DNA from: Chloroflexota bacterium
Lineage (GTDB): Bacteria; Chloroflexota; Dehalococcoidia; Lucifugimonadales; JACPCL1
Direction: 5' to 3'
Assembly: GCA_016210395.1 (NCBI GenBank)
Contig: JACQUI010000253.1
Span: 1 to 6,616 of the forward strand
Length of the DNA stretch: 6,616 bases
Position numbers and translations under genes: made by a program. Shown piece after piece: positions 1 to 5,129 of this stretch (position 1 is the first letter of the stretch; each line of letters begins with the position of its first letter). Under the pieces are notes generated by a model that saw only the letters and a list, made by a program, of their open reading frames with translations, was not told the DNA's origin and made no database searches.

Positions 1-1385
1 CAGCGGAAGACAACCAGAGCTTCGATCCCCATACCGCCACCTCTGCGGCGCACAACATCCACAACCAGAAGCTGTACTCCACGCTGCTCTGGAACCCCAA
101 GGACAACCAAATCGTCACCGATGCCGCCGAGTCCTACTCCGTCTCCGCCGACGGCAAGGTCTGGACATTCAAGCTGCGTCCCGGCGTCAAGTACCACACC
201 GGCTACACGCCCGCACACGCCCGGGACGGCACCACAATGAATTCCAAGGACGTCAAGTGGTCTCTGGAGAAGCTCATGGGCCTCCATGGGGACATCATCT
301 CCGCCCGCTCGGGTTGGATGAAAGAGTTCGTTGACATTGACCGGCCCGACAACGGCATCGAGATCGTTGACGACCTGACGCTGAAGATCCACCTTATCCA
401 GCCCTTCGGCAGCCTGGCCAACCTCCTGGCCATTGGCTTCTCCGGCATTATGCCTGACGGCATCGCCTCCAAGGATATGCAGCAGCGGCCCTACGGGAGC
501 GGCCCATTCAAGTTCAAGGGCAACCAGCGTGGCGCACTGTGGCAATACGTTCGGAATCCGGACTACTTCAAGCCTGGCCTCCCGTATCTGGACGGCTGGG
601 ACTTCGTCCTCATGGACGGCGAAGCCATTGTGCAGGCAGCCTTCCTGACCCACAAAGTTGACGTCAGCGGCGGCCACCCCACCGACGACAATAAGTCCGT
701 CTTTGACAAACGCGAGGCTTCTGGTGATATCTACCGGCTCGTTTACTCCTCCGACTGCCGGCCCCAGGCCCTCGTTCTGAACTCTACAAAACCCCCCTTC
801 AACGACCTCCGCCTGCGCCAGGCCATCAACATGGGCATTGACCGCGAGGGCTACACAGAGGTCGTCCACAACGGCTATGCCACGCCGGAAATCTTCCAGT
901 ATCTTGGCGGCGAACCCGGCAGGAGCGAAGCCGACGTCCGCAAGCTCCCTGGCATCCGGCAGCCCCACGCCGCAGACTTCGAAGAAGCCAAGAGGATCAT
1001 CAAAGAGCTGCATCCCAACGGGCTGGAGCTCAAGATGATGGCGCGCAACACCTCAGGCTACATGCGCCAGAACGAGTTCATCGCCGGCTATCTCAACAAG
1101 CTCGGCCTCAAGATCACACTCGAGCCGGTGGACACCGCCACCGTCTTCGACCGGGCCGCCAAGCTGGACGCAGCCTACCTGGACATGGCCGCTACTACCG
1201 ACCCTGTCCAGAAGCTCGCAAAAGTCCATGCCATGGAAGACACCATCTATGCCTTCCTTCCAATGGTGCCGCTGCCCGTGCACACCACCAGCCGCAACGC
1301 CTACAGCTACGTCAAAGACCTGCCCCTGGGCATGACGCAGTACAGCCGGGAGAAGAACGAGCTCATCTGGCGCTCCGACGTGTAG
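1..1385 (+). CDS. ABC transporter substrate-binding protein, family 5 (copy 1; 5' partial, internal deletion)
   Basis: The reading frame is open from the left edge (first full codon at 3) to TAG at 1383-1385, giving 460 residues; the signal peptide and true start lie outside the window. It is a family 5 (SBP_bac_5, DppA/OppA-like) extracytoplasmic solute-binding protein, the ligand-capturing part of a peptide/nickel-type ABC importer. Family marks are DAAESYS followed by KVWTFKLRPGVKYH, KDVKWSLE, the GSGPFK motif, and FNDLRLRQAINMGIDR. By eye about four residues in five match the paralogue at 1805-3598, including the same last dozen residues (ending LIWRSDV here, LIWRSDI there). Against that copy it has one extra residue near 910 and lacks 40 consecutive residues at the junction 1158-1169. 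The lost block holds the conserved C-terminal N-x-x-G-Y-S region, so folding or ligand binding may be damaged although the frame is intact. It may be a decaying copy or a variant receptor. The family is certain; the ligand is unknown. Confidence 0.9.
   Translation, partial: AEDNQSFDPHTATSAAHNIHNQKLYSTLLWNPKDNQIVTDAAESYSVSADGKVWTFKLRPGVKYHTGYTPAHARDGTTMNSKDVKWSLEKLMGLHGDIISARSGWMKEFVDIDRPDNGIEIVDDLTLKIHLIQPFGSLANLLAIGFSGIMPDGIASKDMQQRPYGSGPFKFKGNQRGALWQYVRNPDYFKPGLPYLDGWDFVLMDGEAIVQAAFLTHKVDVSGGHPTDDNKSVFDKREASGDIYRLVYSSDCRPQALVLNSTKPPFNDLRLRQAINMGIDREGYTEVVHNGYATPEIFQYLGGEPGRSEADVRKLPGIRQPHAADFEEAKRIIKELHPNGLELKMMARNTSGYMRQNEFIAGYLNKLGLKITLEPVDTATVFDRAAKLDAAYLDMAATTDPVQKLAKVHAMEDTIYAFLPMVPLPVHTTSRNAYSYVKDLPLGMTQYSREKNELIWRSDV
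1158..1169 (+). other. Junction of a 120-bp in-frame deletion in copy 1
   Basis: Here GCCAAGCTGGAC runs directly into GCAGCCTACCTGGAC (residues AKLD-AAYLD). In the intact paralogue the same two flanks are 120 bp apart, at 3251-3262 and 3383 onward. Everything between them, 40 codons, is absent. Alignment is clean on both sides, so this is a deletion in copy 1 or an insertion in copy 2. The deletion is the better reading because the missing block is conserved across the family. Confidence 0.85.
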
Positions 1386-1409
1386 AACGCCCCCCTTTTC
1401 TCACCCTGA

Positions 1410-1447
1410 AAGACGTACTGCCTGGCGAACGCCAGGCAGTACGTCTT
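1410..1447 (+). terminator. Perfect 17-bp hairpin after SBP copy 1
   Basis: AAGACGTACTGCCTGGC (1410-1426) pairs perfectly with GCCAGGCAGTACGTCTT (1431-1447) around a GAAC tetraloop. It starts 25 nt after the stop codon of copy 1 and so probably ends or protects that transcript. The following bases (AGTATCGG) are not a U-tract, so an ordinary Rho-independent terminator is not certain; an mRNA 3' stabiliser or a protein-binding palindrome remains possible. Confidence 0.6.
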
Positions 1448-1485
1448 AGTATCGGCGCATCAGCTATTTCTTGCTATCCTTTTCG

Positions 1486-1527
1486 TTGCAGTCTGTCAGA
1501 ATACACACTATTACATATTGCTATGCT
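1486..1527 (+). promoter_or_regulatory. Possible promoter in AT-rich patch upstream of SBP copy 2
   Basis: TTGCAG (1486-1491) lies 17 nt before TATTAC (1509-1514), a weak sigma-70-like pair. Just downstream is an extended -10 form, TGCTATGCT (1519-1527). Either would give a leader of over 260 nt before the start codon. The local rise in AT within GC-rich DNA is the main support; the hexamers themselves are poor matches. Confidence 0.3.
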
Positions 1528-1679
1528 TTCATTCGCTGCCTTGATTGTGCTCGCTGCCGAAGGGAGACCTCTTTCGAACCCCTTTGCTGTGTCTTCCGCC
1601 ACACTCTCCTCACATGATAGCGCATTACCAGCTTTTCGTTCCGAATAGTCACCACTATCACGCCAGCGCGCGACGAAGG

Positions 1680-1709
1680 TTGACAAACGCCGCGCCCTGC
1701 AACGAAAAT
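1680..1709 (+). promoter_or_regulatory. Possible promoter with consensus -35 box for SBP copy 2
   Basis: A perfect TTGACA (1680-1685) is followed after 18 nt by GAAAAT (1704-1709), a 4/6 match to the -10 box. Transcription would start near 1716 and leave a leader of about 90 nt. The weak -10 keeps confidence low, but the position suits the gene better than the upstream candidate. Confidence 0.3.
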
Positions 1710-1790
1710 GGGCTGCCCCGCTTTCGCGCCGGCCCATTCAGGGAGGCGGAACTTGAACAGGACGCCGGCAGAGGATTGGCAATCAGCAGC

Positions 1791-1796
1791 AGGAGG
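1791..1796 (+). promoter_or_regulatory. Ribosome binding site AGGAGG that decides the start of SBP copy 2
   Basis: A full-consensus AGGAGG precedes two in-frame ATG codons. The first, at 1799, is only 2 nt away, too close for efficient initiation. The second, at 1805, is 8 nt away, which is ideal. I therefore place the start at 1805; choosing 1799 would only add Met-Pro. Confidence 0.8.
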
Positions 1797-1804
1797 ATAT
1801 GCCC

Positions 1805-3598
1805 ATGCCCAGAACCTTATGGCAACGCTCCGGATTCTTGTTGGGCGCTCTCAGCGCCCTGGGCCTGCTGACGGCAGCGGCCTGCGGTGGTGGACAGGAG
1901 GCCACCCCCACGGCCACCGCCACCGTGCCCTCAGCCGTGGCCACCAACACCCCCATACCAACGGCAACACCCACAACCTCTGGGACTGCACCCACATCTA
2001 CAGTTGTCGTCGCAACGCCCACGGCCACCGCCACGCGCACCCCAACGCCTGTCCCGTCCGTCCAACCCAAGAAGGGCGGGCAGATCAAGCAGAGCGCCGG
2101 CGAGGACCCGCAGAGCTACGACCCCCATACCGCCACCTCTGCGGCGCACAACATCCATAACCAGAAGATGTACAGCGCCCTCCTGTGGAACCCCAAGGAT
2201 GATCAGATTGTGACCGACGCCGCTGAGTCCTACTCCATCTCCGCCGATGGGAAGGTCTGGACGTTCAAGCTGCGCCCCGGCATCAAATACCACACCGGCC
2301 TAACCCCGGCCCACGCCAGAGACGGCACCACCATGACGGCAAAGGACGTCAAATGGTCTCTGGAGAAGCTCATGGGCCTCCGTGGCGACATCATCTCCGC
2401 CCGCTCGGGTTGGATGAAGGAGTTCATTGACATTGACCGGCCGGACAACGGCATCGAAGTCGTGGACGAGTTGACCCTCAAGATCCACCTCCTTCAGCCG
2501 TTCTCCAGCCTGGCAAACCTCCTGGCCATTGGTTTCTCCGGCATCATGCCCGAAGGCATCACTTCCAAGGACATGCAGCAGCGGCCCTACGGCTCAGGCC
2601 CCTTCAAGCTCAAGTCCTTCCAGCGCGGCGCCCTCTGGCAGTACGCCCGCAACACGGATTACTTCAAGCCCGGACTGCCCTACCTGGTCCAGTGGGACCT
2701 CGTCCTCATGGACGGCGACGCCATCATCCAGGCAGCGTTCCTGACGCACCAGGTGGATGTCAGCGGCGGCAACCCCACCGACGACAACAAGGCCGTCTTC
2801 GACAAGCGGTCGGCTGAAGGCGAAATCTACATCATGCGCTACAGCTCCGACTGCCGCCCCCAGGGTGTCGTCATGAACTCCACCAAGGCGCCCTTCAACG
2901 ACAAGCGCCTGCGTGAGGCAGTCAACATCGGCATAGACCGCGACGCCTACACAAAGGTCGTCCACAACGGCTACGCCGCGCCCGAGCTCTTGCAGTACAC
3001 CGCCGGCCCCGGAAGGACCGAAGCGGAAATCCGCAAGCTCCCCGGCTGGCGCACTCCCCACACCGCAGACCTGGAAGAGGCCAAGAAGATTGTCAAGGAG
3101 CTCTATCCCAACGGGCTGGAGCTCAAGATGATGTCCCGCAACACCTCCGGGTACATGCGCCAGAACGAGTTCATCGCCGGCGAGCTCAACAAGATCGGCC
3201 TGAAGGTCACCCTGGAAGCGGTGGACACCTCCATCATCTTTGACCGCGCCGCCAAGCTGGACTACAACCTCTGGACGTACTGGTTCTGCCAGACGACCAA
3301 CACGCCCGAAGAGTACTTCGGCAGCTACTTCGTCACCGGCGGCTCCCGCAACTGGTTCGGCTACAGCGATACCAAGGTGGACGCCGCCTACCTGGACATG
3401 GCCGGCACCATGGACGCAGCCGCAAAGCACAACAAGGCCCGCGCAATGGAGGACACCATCAACGCATTCCTCCCTATGGCCCCTGTGCCTGTGCACACCA
3501 CAACCCGCATGGCCTACAGCTATGTGAAAGACCTGCCCCTGGGCATCACCCAGTACAGCAGGGAGAAGAACGAGCTCATCTGGCGCTCAGACATCTAG
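1805..3598 (+). CDS. ABC transporter substrate-binding lipoprotein, family 5 (copy 2, intact)
   Basis: A 597-residue extracytoplasmic solute-binding protein of the DppA/OppA family, which captures a ligand (peptide, metal chelate or similar) for an ABC importer. Residues 1-26 are a signal peptide with a hydrophobic core (FLLGALSALGLLTAAA). C27, followed by three glycines, is the likely lipidated cysteine; the lipobox TAAAC is permitted but not ideal. Residues 28-88 form a Thr/Pro/Ala-rich flexible linker, as is common in Chloroflexota lipoproteins. The binding domain begins near residue 91, with KVWTFKLRPGIKYH, KDVKWSLE, GSGPFK, FNDKRLREAVNIGIDR, and a C-terminal N-W-F-G-Y-S motif at 516-521. 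The last segment is absent from the tandem paralogue upstream. It has its own ribosome binding site and is closed by the hairpin at 3619-3653. No permease or ATPase gene is directly attached. The family is certain; the substrate cannot be told from sequence alone. Confidence 0.95.
   Translation: MPRTLWQRSGFLLGALSALGLLTAAACGGGQEATPTATATVPSAVATNTPIPTATPTTSGTAPTSTVVVATPTATATRTPTPVPSVQPKKGGQIKQSAGEDPQSYDPHTATSAAHNIHNQKMYSALLWNPKDDQIVTDAAESYSISADGKVWTFKLRPGIKYHTGLTPAHARDGTTMTAKDVKWSLEKLMGLRGDIISARSGWMKEFIDIDRPDNGIEVVDELTLKIHLLQPFSSLANLLAIGFSGIMPEGITSKDMQQRPYGSGPFKLKSFQRGALWQYARNTDYFKPGLPYLVQWDLVLMDGDAIIQAAFLTHQVDVSGGNPTDDNKAVFDKRSAEGEIYIMRYSSDCRPQGVVMNSTKAPFNDKRLREAVNIGIDRDAYTKVVHNGYAAPELLQYTAGPGRTEAEIRKLPGWRTPHTADLEEAKKIVKELYPNGLELKMMSRNTSGYMRQNEFIAGELNKIGLKVTLEAVDTSIIFDRAAKLDYNLWTYWFCQTTNTPEEYFGSYFVTGGSRNWFGYSDTKVDAAYLDMAGTMDAAAKHNKARAMEDTINAFLPMAPVPVHTTTRMAYSYVKDLPLGITQYSREKNELIWRSDI
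1907..2034 (+). repeat. Direct repeat inside the Thr/Pro linker of SBP copy 2
   Basis: The 17-mer CCCACGGCCACCGCCAC occurs at 1907-1923 and again at 2018-2034, encoding the TPTATAT stretches at both ends of the low-complexity linker. Such repeats allow the tether to change length by slippage without disturbing the binding domain. Confidence 0.6.
3251..3382 (+). repeat. Imperfect direct repeat pair flanking the segment missing from copy 1
   Basis: GCCAAGCTGGAC (3251-3262) and ACCAAGGTGGAC (3371-3382) match at 10 of 12 positions and lie 120 bp apart, both in the same codon phase. Joining the first to the sequence after the second gives exactly the arrangement seen in copy 1 at 1158-1169, so this pair is the probable substrate of the deletion. 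Confidence 0.75.
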
Positions 3599-3618
3599 TC
3601 CCATCTGCCAGGTGTGAA

Positions 3619-3660
3619 AGAAGAGGGGCCCCTACGGTAGGAGCCCCTCTTCTCGTTCTT
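3619..3660 (+). terminator. Rho-independent-type terminator after SBP copy 2
   Basis: AGAAGAGGGGC (3619-3629) pairs perfectly with GCCCCTCTTCT (3643-3653). The stem continues past one C-A mismatch into CCTA/TAGG closed by a CGG loop. The downstream CGTTCTT is moderately T-rich. It begins 20 nt after the stop codon. On the opposite strand the stem is also followed by TTCAC, so it may partly serve the convergent minus-strand gene too. Confidence 0.8.
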
Positions 3661-3709
3661 GTATCCCTTGCCCCTTCACCGGGAAGCCGAGGGCGCAGCG
3701 CGATGGGAT

Positions 3710-3775
3710 GGGGTGAGAGCCTGCCTCTCAGAGGAGGTTTCACCCCCACCTTGGCCCTCCCCCATCAAGGGGAGG
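3710..3775. repeat. Cluster of nested palindromes, possible dispersed intergenic repeat
   Basis: Two inverted repeats sit side by side between convergent genes. GGGGTGAGA (3710-3718) pairs with TTTCACCCC (3738-3746) with one G-U pair. CCTCCCC (3756-3762) pairs perfectly with GGGGAGG (3769-3775) around CATCAA. A small CCTC/GAGG palindrome lies within the first loop. The second motif resembles a short CCTCCCC-CATCAA-GGGGAGG element that I associate with intergenic regions of Chloroflexota and other GC-rich genomes. A single window cannot show that it is dispersed. It may also act as the 3' hairpin of the minus-strand gene ending at 3791. Confidence 0.4.
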
Positions 3776-3790
3776 AAATGGCCGCGTGTT

Positions 3791-4417
3791 TCACCCAGCG
3801 CCGTTCTTCAAAGGCGGCGGAGGATAGCGTACGTCTGCCGTCACGATCAGCGGCCTCTGCATTCCCCTGAAGTCATGGTTGGTCACGTTGCACAGCATCA
3901 GGTATTCCCCTTCCCATAGCGGCCCCTCCATCTCCCACATGACGTCTCCGCCCATGAACTTGTCTACAGCCGGCGTCGTTGCGCTGAAAGGCCGCCCGTC
4001 TGGTGTGACACCCTTCAAGCGGAAGTTATGGGAGATGTTGCCCGTATTGGTCAGGACAAAACGCACAATGCCCGGCGGGATCCGCAGCGGCTCGTCCGCG
4101 TTGTCCCTATGGTCGCGGTTGAACTCCACCGGCGCGCCGTTCACCCGCGTGGGGATAAGGTCAAAGTCGTAGCGGTTCTCCAGGTCAATCTCCACCACAA
4201 CATCAGGGGGCTGAGCGCCTGTCCTGGGCGCGTGCAGAGGATCGAAGGGAGTGGCCGTCACCATGGAGTCCGGCGGAGCGTTCACTTCCTGGACCGGCGC
4301 CTGCGCCGCGCCCGTGCACGAAAGCGCGAGCGCAACCACGCCCGCCGCGCCAAACAGACGCAGCACCGAGGCCCGCCGCCTGGCGGGCCAGCCGTCCAGT
4401 TTCGTTTTCGCCTTCAT
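3791..4417 (-). CDS. Exported cupredoxin-domain protein with complete type 1 copper site
   Basis: A 208-residue exported blue-copper-type protein, likely an extracytoplasmic electron carrier or copper-binding protein. Residues 1-34 form a signal peptide: a basic n-region with three arginines (ARRRAS), a hydrophobic core, then ALSC, so C34 may be lipidated, although an ordinary signal peptidase site near AAQA is also possible. The cupredoxin domain occupies roughly residues 70-195. TGNISHNF supplies the first His ligand (H130). LCNVTNHDFRGM supplies C176, H181 and M186, a Cys-x4-His-x4-Met arrangement as in blue copper proteins with an axial methionine. I chose the ATG at 4417. The frame extends to a TTG at 4456, but that codon lacks a Shine-Dalgarno and lies in a probable -35 box. 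The gene converges on SBP copy 2 and is separated by a terminator from the next minus-strand gene. The partner protein is unknown. Confidence 0.85.
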   Translation of the reverse strand: MKAKTKLDGWPARRRASVLRLFGAAGVVALALSCTGAAQAPVQEVNAPPDSMVTATPFDPLHAPRTGAQPPDVVVEIDLENRYDFDLIPTRVNGAPVEFNRDHRDNADEPLRIPPGIVRFVLTNTGNISHNFRLKGVTPDGRPFSATTPAVDKFMGGDVMWEMEGPLWEGEYLMLCNVTNHDFRGMQRPLIVTADVRYPPPPLKNGAG

Positions 4418-4427
4418 CTCCAGCCTA

Positions 4428-4456
4428 TCTTTAACGAAGGAAGGCGTTCTCGTCAA
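4428..4456 (-). promoter_or_regulatory. Possible promoter for the copper-site cupredoxin gene
   Basis: On the minus strand TTGACG (4456-4451) lies 17 nt before TAAAGA (4433-4428). Transcription would start around 4421, almost at the ATG at 4417, giving a near-leaderless mRNA. This fits the lack of a well-spaced Shine-Dalgarno. The -35 is good and the -10 poor. Confidence 0.35.
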
Positions 4457-4464
4457 CAGGCTGC

Positions 4465-4507
4465 CAAACCAAAACCAAAGGGTGCGGCCAGTCCAGGCCG
4501 CACCCTT
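4465..4507 (-). terminator. Rho-independent terminator of the upstream minus-strand lipoprotein gene
   Basis: AAGGGTGCGGCC (4478-4489) and GGCCGCACCCTT (4496-4507) form a perfect 12-bp GC-rich stem with a 6-nt loop. Read on the minus strand, the stem is followed by TTTGGTTTTGGTTTGG, an interrupted T-tract. It lies just after the stop codon at 4540, so it ends that gene and gives the cupredoxin gene at 4417 its own transcription unit. Confidence 0.8.
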
Positions 4508-4539
4508 GCCGCAAAAAGACCAGTCTCAGCGCGAACCAT

Positions 4540-4938
4540 CTAGCCCGCCTTGATGTTCACCACACACTTCCACTCAGTCCTGATCGCCCGTGATTGCTCG
4601 TGACAGTCAGCCTGTGCCCCCACCTCGGCGTCAGAGAAGGGGCCGCTCTCGCCCTTTCCACCGGGCGGAACCGTCACGTTGATGACCCACCGCGTTGCAA
4701 CAAACGTCCGGGACTTTGTTCCCGTGTTGTTGACGACAAACTTGTACTTCGAGCCCGCAATGATATCGAAGGTCTGCGGTTGCAGACCGCTGTCCGATAT
4801 GTTGACCTCCAGAGGCGTCACCGACTCAGATGGCTGCGGCGTTGAACCGCCGCCATTGCCGGGTTCGCCACCGCCTCCGCCGCAAGCAACCGCTATCACA
4901 GCAAAGAAGACCACGAAAACCAGCAGCAGCTTACTCAC
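4540..4938 (-). CDS. Small lipoprotein with degenerate cupredoxin-like domain
   Basis: A 132-residue lipoprotein. Residues 1-18 are a hydrophobic signal peptide ending VIAVAC, with C19 the lipidation site, followed by a Gly/Pro/Ser linker to about residue 40. Residues 42-130 read as a short beta-rich cupredoxin-like domain. TGTKSRTF (73-80) aligns with TGNISHNF of the neighbouring cupredoxin, placing R77 where that protein has its His ligand. Near the C-terminus, aligning C112 with the copper cysteine puts R117 and E122 in the places of the second His and the Met. Three of four copper ligands are therefore replaced. C125 could form a disulfide with C112, and H113 is the only nearby His. Probably it is not a type 1 copper protein, but a structural, chaperone-like or differently liganded relative. 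The start is GTG, set by AGGAG six bases upstream. The lipoprotein call is firm; the cupredoxin call rests on short motif alignment. Confidence 0.75.
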   Translation of the reverse strand: MSKLLLVFVVFFAVIAVACGGGGGEPGNGGGSTPQPSESVTPLEVNISDSGLQPQTFDIIAGSKYKFVVNNTGTKSRTFVATRWVINVTVPPGGKGESGPFSDAEVGAQADCHEQSRAIRTEWKCVVNIKAG

Positions 4939-4944
4939 GGTCGT

Positions 4945-4949
4945 CTCCT
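4945..4949 (-). promoter_or_regulatory. Ribosome binding site AGGAG for a GTG start
   Basis: On the minus strand AGGAG (4949-4945) lies 6 nt before GTG at 4938-4936. The spacing is ideal, there is no competing ATG, and the hydrophobic signal peptide starts directly after it, so the GTG is the real start. Confidence 0.75.
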
Positions 4950-4971
4950 ATCAGTCCTTTGAATGTCCGCC

Positions 4972-5001
4972 AGTATACCCATAGAGAGCGCCTTCCCGCA
5001 A
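4972..5001 (-). promoter_or_regulatory. Probable promoter of the small lipoprotein gene
   Basis: On the minus strand TATACT (4977-4972), a 5/6 match to the -10 box, is preceded 18 nt upstream by TTGCGG (5001-4996), which keeps the TTG of the -35 box. Transcription would begin near 4965, leaving a leader of about 27 nt that contains the ribosome binding site. Confidence 0.45.
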
Positions 5002-5013
5002 TACGAATTGTGC

Positions 5014-5042
5014 GGTTTCCCTGGGGATTGCCAGGGGAAACC
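5014..5042. repeat. Inverted repeat between divergent genes
   Basis: GGTTTCCCTGG (5014-5024) pairs with CCAGGGGAAACC (5031-5042) with a single bulged G and a 6-nt loop. It sits between the putative minus-strand promoter (4972-5001) and the putative plus-strand -10 box (5067), where an operator for both genes could lie. No T-tract follows on either strand, so a terminator is unlikely. Confidence 0.45.
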
Positions 5043-5043
5043 C

Positions 5044-5072
5044 TACCCAGATGCCGTTCAAGGACATACAAT
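5044..5072 (+). promoter_or_regulatory. Possible promoter for the two-helix membrane protein gene
   Basis: TACAAT (5067-5072) matches the -10 box at 5 of 6 positions. Seventeen nt upstream TACCCA (5044-5049) is a poor -35 box. Transcription would start near 5079, about 50 nt before the ATG. Support is the -10 box and its position. Confidence 0.3.
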
Positions 5073-5129
5073 GCTCTTTGCCCGGCCCCTGTAGCGTTGC
5101 GTCAACCCTGCGAGGCTAGCCTGACCGCC

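Larger units (their letters stand above)
1448..1790. other. Non-coding spacer between the two SBP genes
   Basis: About 340 bp without a believable gene. Short open frames on either strand lack ribosome binding sites and resemble no family I know. The part at 1465-1530 is clearly more AT-rich than its surroundings and holds a possible promoter; a second possible promoter starts with TTGACA at 1680. A 7-bp inverted repeat, AATGGGC (1707-1713) with GCCCATT (1732-1738), lies in the leader. I see no insertion sequence ends and no recognisable riboswitch. Confidence 0.55.

Noticed and set aside
1474..1737. 87-codon minus-strand frame in the spacer between the SBP genes
   Set aside because: No ribosome binding site, no domain, and mixed composition; most likely chance.
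2594..3496. 300-codon open frame on the minus strand, antisense to SBP copy 2
   Set aside because: It lies wholly inside a certain plus-strand gene, has composition typical of the reverse of GC-rich codons, and has no recognisable domain or ribosome binding site.
4418..4456. TTG start extending the copper-site cupredoxin by 13 residues
   Set aside because: No Shine-Dalgarno precedes the TTG, the TTG is part of a likely -35 box, and the ATG at 4417 gives a better-proportioned signal peptide.
4028..4543. 171-codon plus-strand open frame across the cupredoxin gene
   Set aside because: It is a shadow of the minus-strand gene with its signal peptide and copper motif, and it crosses the terminator at 4478-4507.
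4830..5129. Upstream extension of the membrane protein frame
   Set aside because: The added 100 residues are Arg-rich, cross the start and signal peptide of the divergent lipoprotein gene and carry no ribosome binding site.
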